Assembly (NCBI RefSeq): GCF_003201565.1 | Contig: NZ_QJJP01000019.1 | Span: forward strand, 1 to 64,000 | Length of the DNA: 64,000 bases | Source of the DNA: Nitrosomonas sp. Nm84 | GTDB taxonomy: Bacteria > Pseudomonadota > Gammaproteobacteria > Burkholderiales > Nitrosomonadaceae | Reading direction: 5' to 3' | Shown here: positions 62,329 to 64,000 of the stretch, piece by piece | Position numbering within the stretch: position 1 is the stretch's first letter | Layout of the letters: the number at the start of each line of letters is the position of its first letter | Program-made: the position numbers and the translations under genes | The notes under the pieces: generated by a model | Databases searched by the model: none | Told to the model about the DNA's origin: nothing | What the model saw: only the letters and a program-made list of their open reading frames with translations

Positions 62329-62778
62329 ATGAAAAGAAATGATCTTTTTTTTATTATGTTGGTTTCTTTTTCATGTCTGACACAAGCCGGTGTGTATAAG
62401 CACATTGATGGACATGGCAACGTAACATATTCAAACATACCCTCCAATAATGCAAAGCGCATTGATTTACCACCCATTGTTGTCGTTCCCTCTGTCAACT
62501 CTGAGGGAATAGAAGATAGAATTACAAAAAGACGAGAATCCACCAAAATCGAGGAACAACGCGAACAATTACAAAGTAAAATATCTGAAGAAGAAAAGCG
62601 TCTTAATGAAGTAAAAGACGAATATAAAGAAGGCGTTCCAGACCGTTTGGGTAGTGAGCGCAACTACCAGAGATACCTCAATCGAGTGGAACGACTAAAA
62701 GAAGAAATCAATGTTCGCGAAAAGAATCTAAATGTGCTAAGAAATGAGCTCCAGAATATACCTGGCAAAAGCAAATAA
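62329..62778 (+). CDS. DUF4124-domain exported protein 2
   Basis: A 149-aa paralogue of the preceding protein. The signal peptide (LFFIMLVSFSCLTQA) and the DUF4124 motif GVYKHIDGHGNVTYSNIPS are followed by a strongly helical coiled coil (about 75-140) rich in Glu, Lys, Arg and Gln. It is likely co-transcribed with the first copy. Periplasmic or outer-membrane scaffold roles are guesses. No catalytic motif is visible. Confidence 0.85.
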   Translation: MKRNDLFFIMLVSFSCLTQAGVYKHIDGHGNVTYSNIPSNNAKRIDLPPIVVVPSVNSEGIEDRITKRRESTKIEEQREQLQSKISEEEKRLNEVKDEYKEGVPDRLGSERNYQRYLNRVERLKEEINVREKNLNVLRNELQNIPGKSK

Positions 62779-62793
62779 TCAGGAAATCCAGAC

Positions 62794-63561
62794 TCACATG
62801 GATAATTCCACCATCACTGGCGCATGATCCGAAGGACGTTCCTGTTTACGCATCGTCTTATCTATTTTGCATGCTTGGCAGGTTCTGGCAAGTTCATGGC
62901 TTAACAAAATATGATCAATCCGCAGTCCCCGATTCAGACGAAAAGCCATCATACGATAGTCCCACCACGTATAAGATTTTTCGGGCTGCTCAAATAAACG
63001 GAAGCTGTCCACAAACCCTAAATTAAGCAGATTACTGAAAGCATCACGTTCCAGTTGACTACACAATACTTTACCCTCCCAGATTTCCGGGTCATGGACA
63101 TCACGATCTTCTGGTGCAATATTAAAATCACCCAGCAATGCCAGTTTTGCATGCTCTCTCAATTCCTGTTGCAGCCATTTGTTTAAGGCTGGCAACCACT
63201 TTAATTTATAATTATATTTCTCAGATTCAACGGTATCCCCATTGGGTACATAAATAGAAATAACGCGCAAATCCTCATAGGTCGCGGCGATGATTCTTTT
63301 TTGTTCATCAGCAAAATCAGGTATCGCGGTTACTATCTCACTGCCTTTTTGTTTGCTCAGTATCGCGACACCATTGTAGGTTTTCTGTCCAACAAAAACA
63401 GACTGATAACCCATCGCAGCAATTTCACTCTCTGGAAAATTATCGTCGGATAATTTCGTTTCTTGTAAGCACAACATATCAGGCTGATTGGCTCCCAGCC
63501 AATCAATTACTTGCGGCAATCGCACTTTTAGTGAATTTACATTCCAAGTTGCTAGTCTCAT
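62794..63561 (-). CDS. xth: Exodeoxyribonuclease III
   Basis: A 255-aa AP endonuclease and 3' exonuclease for base excision repair. MRLATWNVNSLKVRLPQVI is the family start, hence the choice of 63561 over an in-frame codon 16 residues upstream. Catalytic motifs: LQETK (Glu), YVPNG, LLGDFNIAPEDRD (Asp, Asn), RIDHILLS and PSDHAPV (Asp-His). It acts in the cytosol. It converges with the DUF4124 genes, with 15 bp between stops. The neighbouring esterase fragment lies upstream on the same strand. Confidence 0.95.
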   Translation of the reverse strand: MRLATWNVNSLKVRLPQVIDWLGANQPDMLCLQETKLSDDNFPESEIAAMGYQSVFVGQKTYNGVAILSKQKGSEIVTAIPDFADEQKRIIAATYEDLRVISIYVPNGDTVESEKYNYKLKWLPALNKWLQQELREHAKLALLGDFNIAPEDRDVHDPEIWEGKVLCSQLERDAFSNLLNLGFVDSFRLFEQPEKSYTWWDYRMMAFRLNRGLRIDHILLSHELARTCQACKIDKTMRKQERPSDHAPVMVELSM

Positions 63562-63672
63562 GTGATTGATTACGTAATGATGGTTTTTTTGACTAAAATT
63601 CCGCTGCATGACAGCTAGGCGGAAAAATCATGCTTTCTATTGGCTTATATTTTTCTAACAATTCACTCGGAC

Positions 63673-64000
63673 TTATTTCATGATGCGCTGCAACCAGTGA
63701 CTAATATCTACTACTTCTTGCTGACATACGGTATGCGCCATAGGATATTCATGCCATTCAGGTGCATAATTTGCAGCCAGTAATCTTTCTTTTGAAGCAG
63801 TAGCATGCGATATAGGTATCACAGCATCATAAGTACCGTGCGCCATAAATATTGGTATTGCGGCATTAACGGCGCAAGTTTCGAATGAAAGCGTTTCTGC
63901 AAGAGGCAAGTAGCATGACAGCGCTATAATTCCAGCTAGCGGATTGATCTGATGCAATCCAACTTGCAGTGCCATCGCACCACCTTGCGAGAATCCCGCT
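63673..64000 (-). CDS. Carboxylesterase/phospholipase-type alpha/beta hydrolase, C-terminal part
   Basis: The gene runs off the right edge; the last 109 codons are visible. GFSQGGAMAL, right at the window edge, is the nucleophile elbow with the catalytic Ser. HGTYDAVIP holds the Asp and YPMAHTVCQQEV the His, so the triad is complete in the visible part. The pattern matches the carboxylesterase/acyl-protein thioesterase-like (YpfH/PF02230) family. The substrate is unknown. The protein ends HWLQRIMK. Confidence 0.85.
   Translation of the reverse strand, partial: AGFSQGGAMALQVGLHQINPLAGIIALSCYLPLAETLSFETCAVNAAIPIFMAHGTYDAVIPISHATASKERLLAANYAPEWHEYPMAHTVCQQEVVDISHWLQRIMK

Overview
The window looks like a chromosomal segment of a Nitrosomonas-type betaproteobacterium (ammonia-oxidiser lineage). 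This is an inference from gene content: PEP-CTERM exported proteins, two giant secreted heme peroxidases with RTX repeats, a di-heme cytochrome c peroxidase, a multicopper oxidase with SCO, a ubiC-ubiA-ubiD cluster, a glnA-DUF4124 arrangement, and moderate GC with AT-rich intergenic DNA. No rRNA, tRNA or CRISPR array is visible.

Layout. Bases 1-138 are the tail of an exopolysaccharide-type sugar transferase. From 0.4 to 24 kb lies a redox and signalling block. Two paralogous RTX heme peroxidases (368-5251 and 15727-20634, both minus) bracket a DUF2905 protein, an unusual Hsp33, a di-heme peroxidase-like cytochrome, a response regulator/histidine kinase pair, comEC and a NarL-type sensor/regulator pair. 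A Tat-type multicopper oxidase with a SCO protein follows, divergent from peroxidase 2. From 24 to 34.3 kb are pepP, the peptidoglycan-recycling pair murU-amgK, ubiK, yifB, a frameshifted YopT-like (C58) cysteine protease, a metallo-beta-lactamase-fold hydrolase and acs. From 34.5 to 40.6 kb is the rimP-nusA-infB-rbfA-truB operon with a promoter and a leader attenuator. From 40.8 to 45.7 kb are an HDOD protein, a DUF486 protein and ubiD-ubiA-ubiC. From 45.9 to 50.1 kb are a DhaK-DhaL fusion kinase, a stand-alone hflX and a duplicated BON lipoprotein. From 50.9 to 57.6 kb are a Crp/Fnr regulator, a MEDS sensor, a papain-like exported protein, a Cys-rich exported protein and two PEP-CTERM proteins. 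From 57.8 to 64 kb are a small lipoprotein, recQ, glnA, two DUF4124 proteins, xth and a truncated carboxylesterase.

The most interesting signal is a promoter element (core CTAAGTAATTACTTAG followed by GATAAAAA). It lies upstream of both RTX peroxidases and of the multicopper oxidase/SCO pair, each time in the same orientation relative to the gene. This suggests a dedicated regulon of exported oxidative enzymes. The peroxidase 2/oxidase divergent region also carries a run of 22-bp AT-rich tandem repeats. Other notable items are an Hsp33 that lacks two of its four zinc cysteines, the frameshifted C58 protease, several MITE/REP-like intergenic repeats and a shared promoter block for the two PEP-CTERM genes.

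Limits: family calls come from reading motifs, not from database searches. Start codons were moved to the best-supported site where a Shine-Dalgarno sequence or family start was visible. Small positional errors of one base are possible for short sites.
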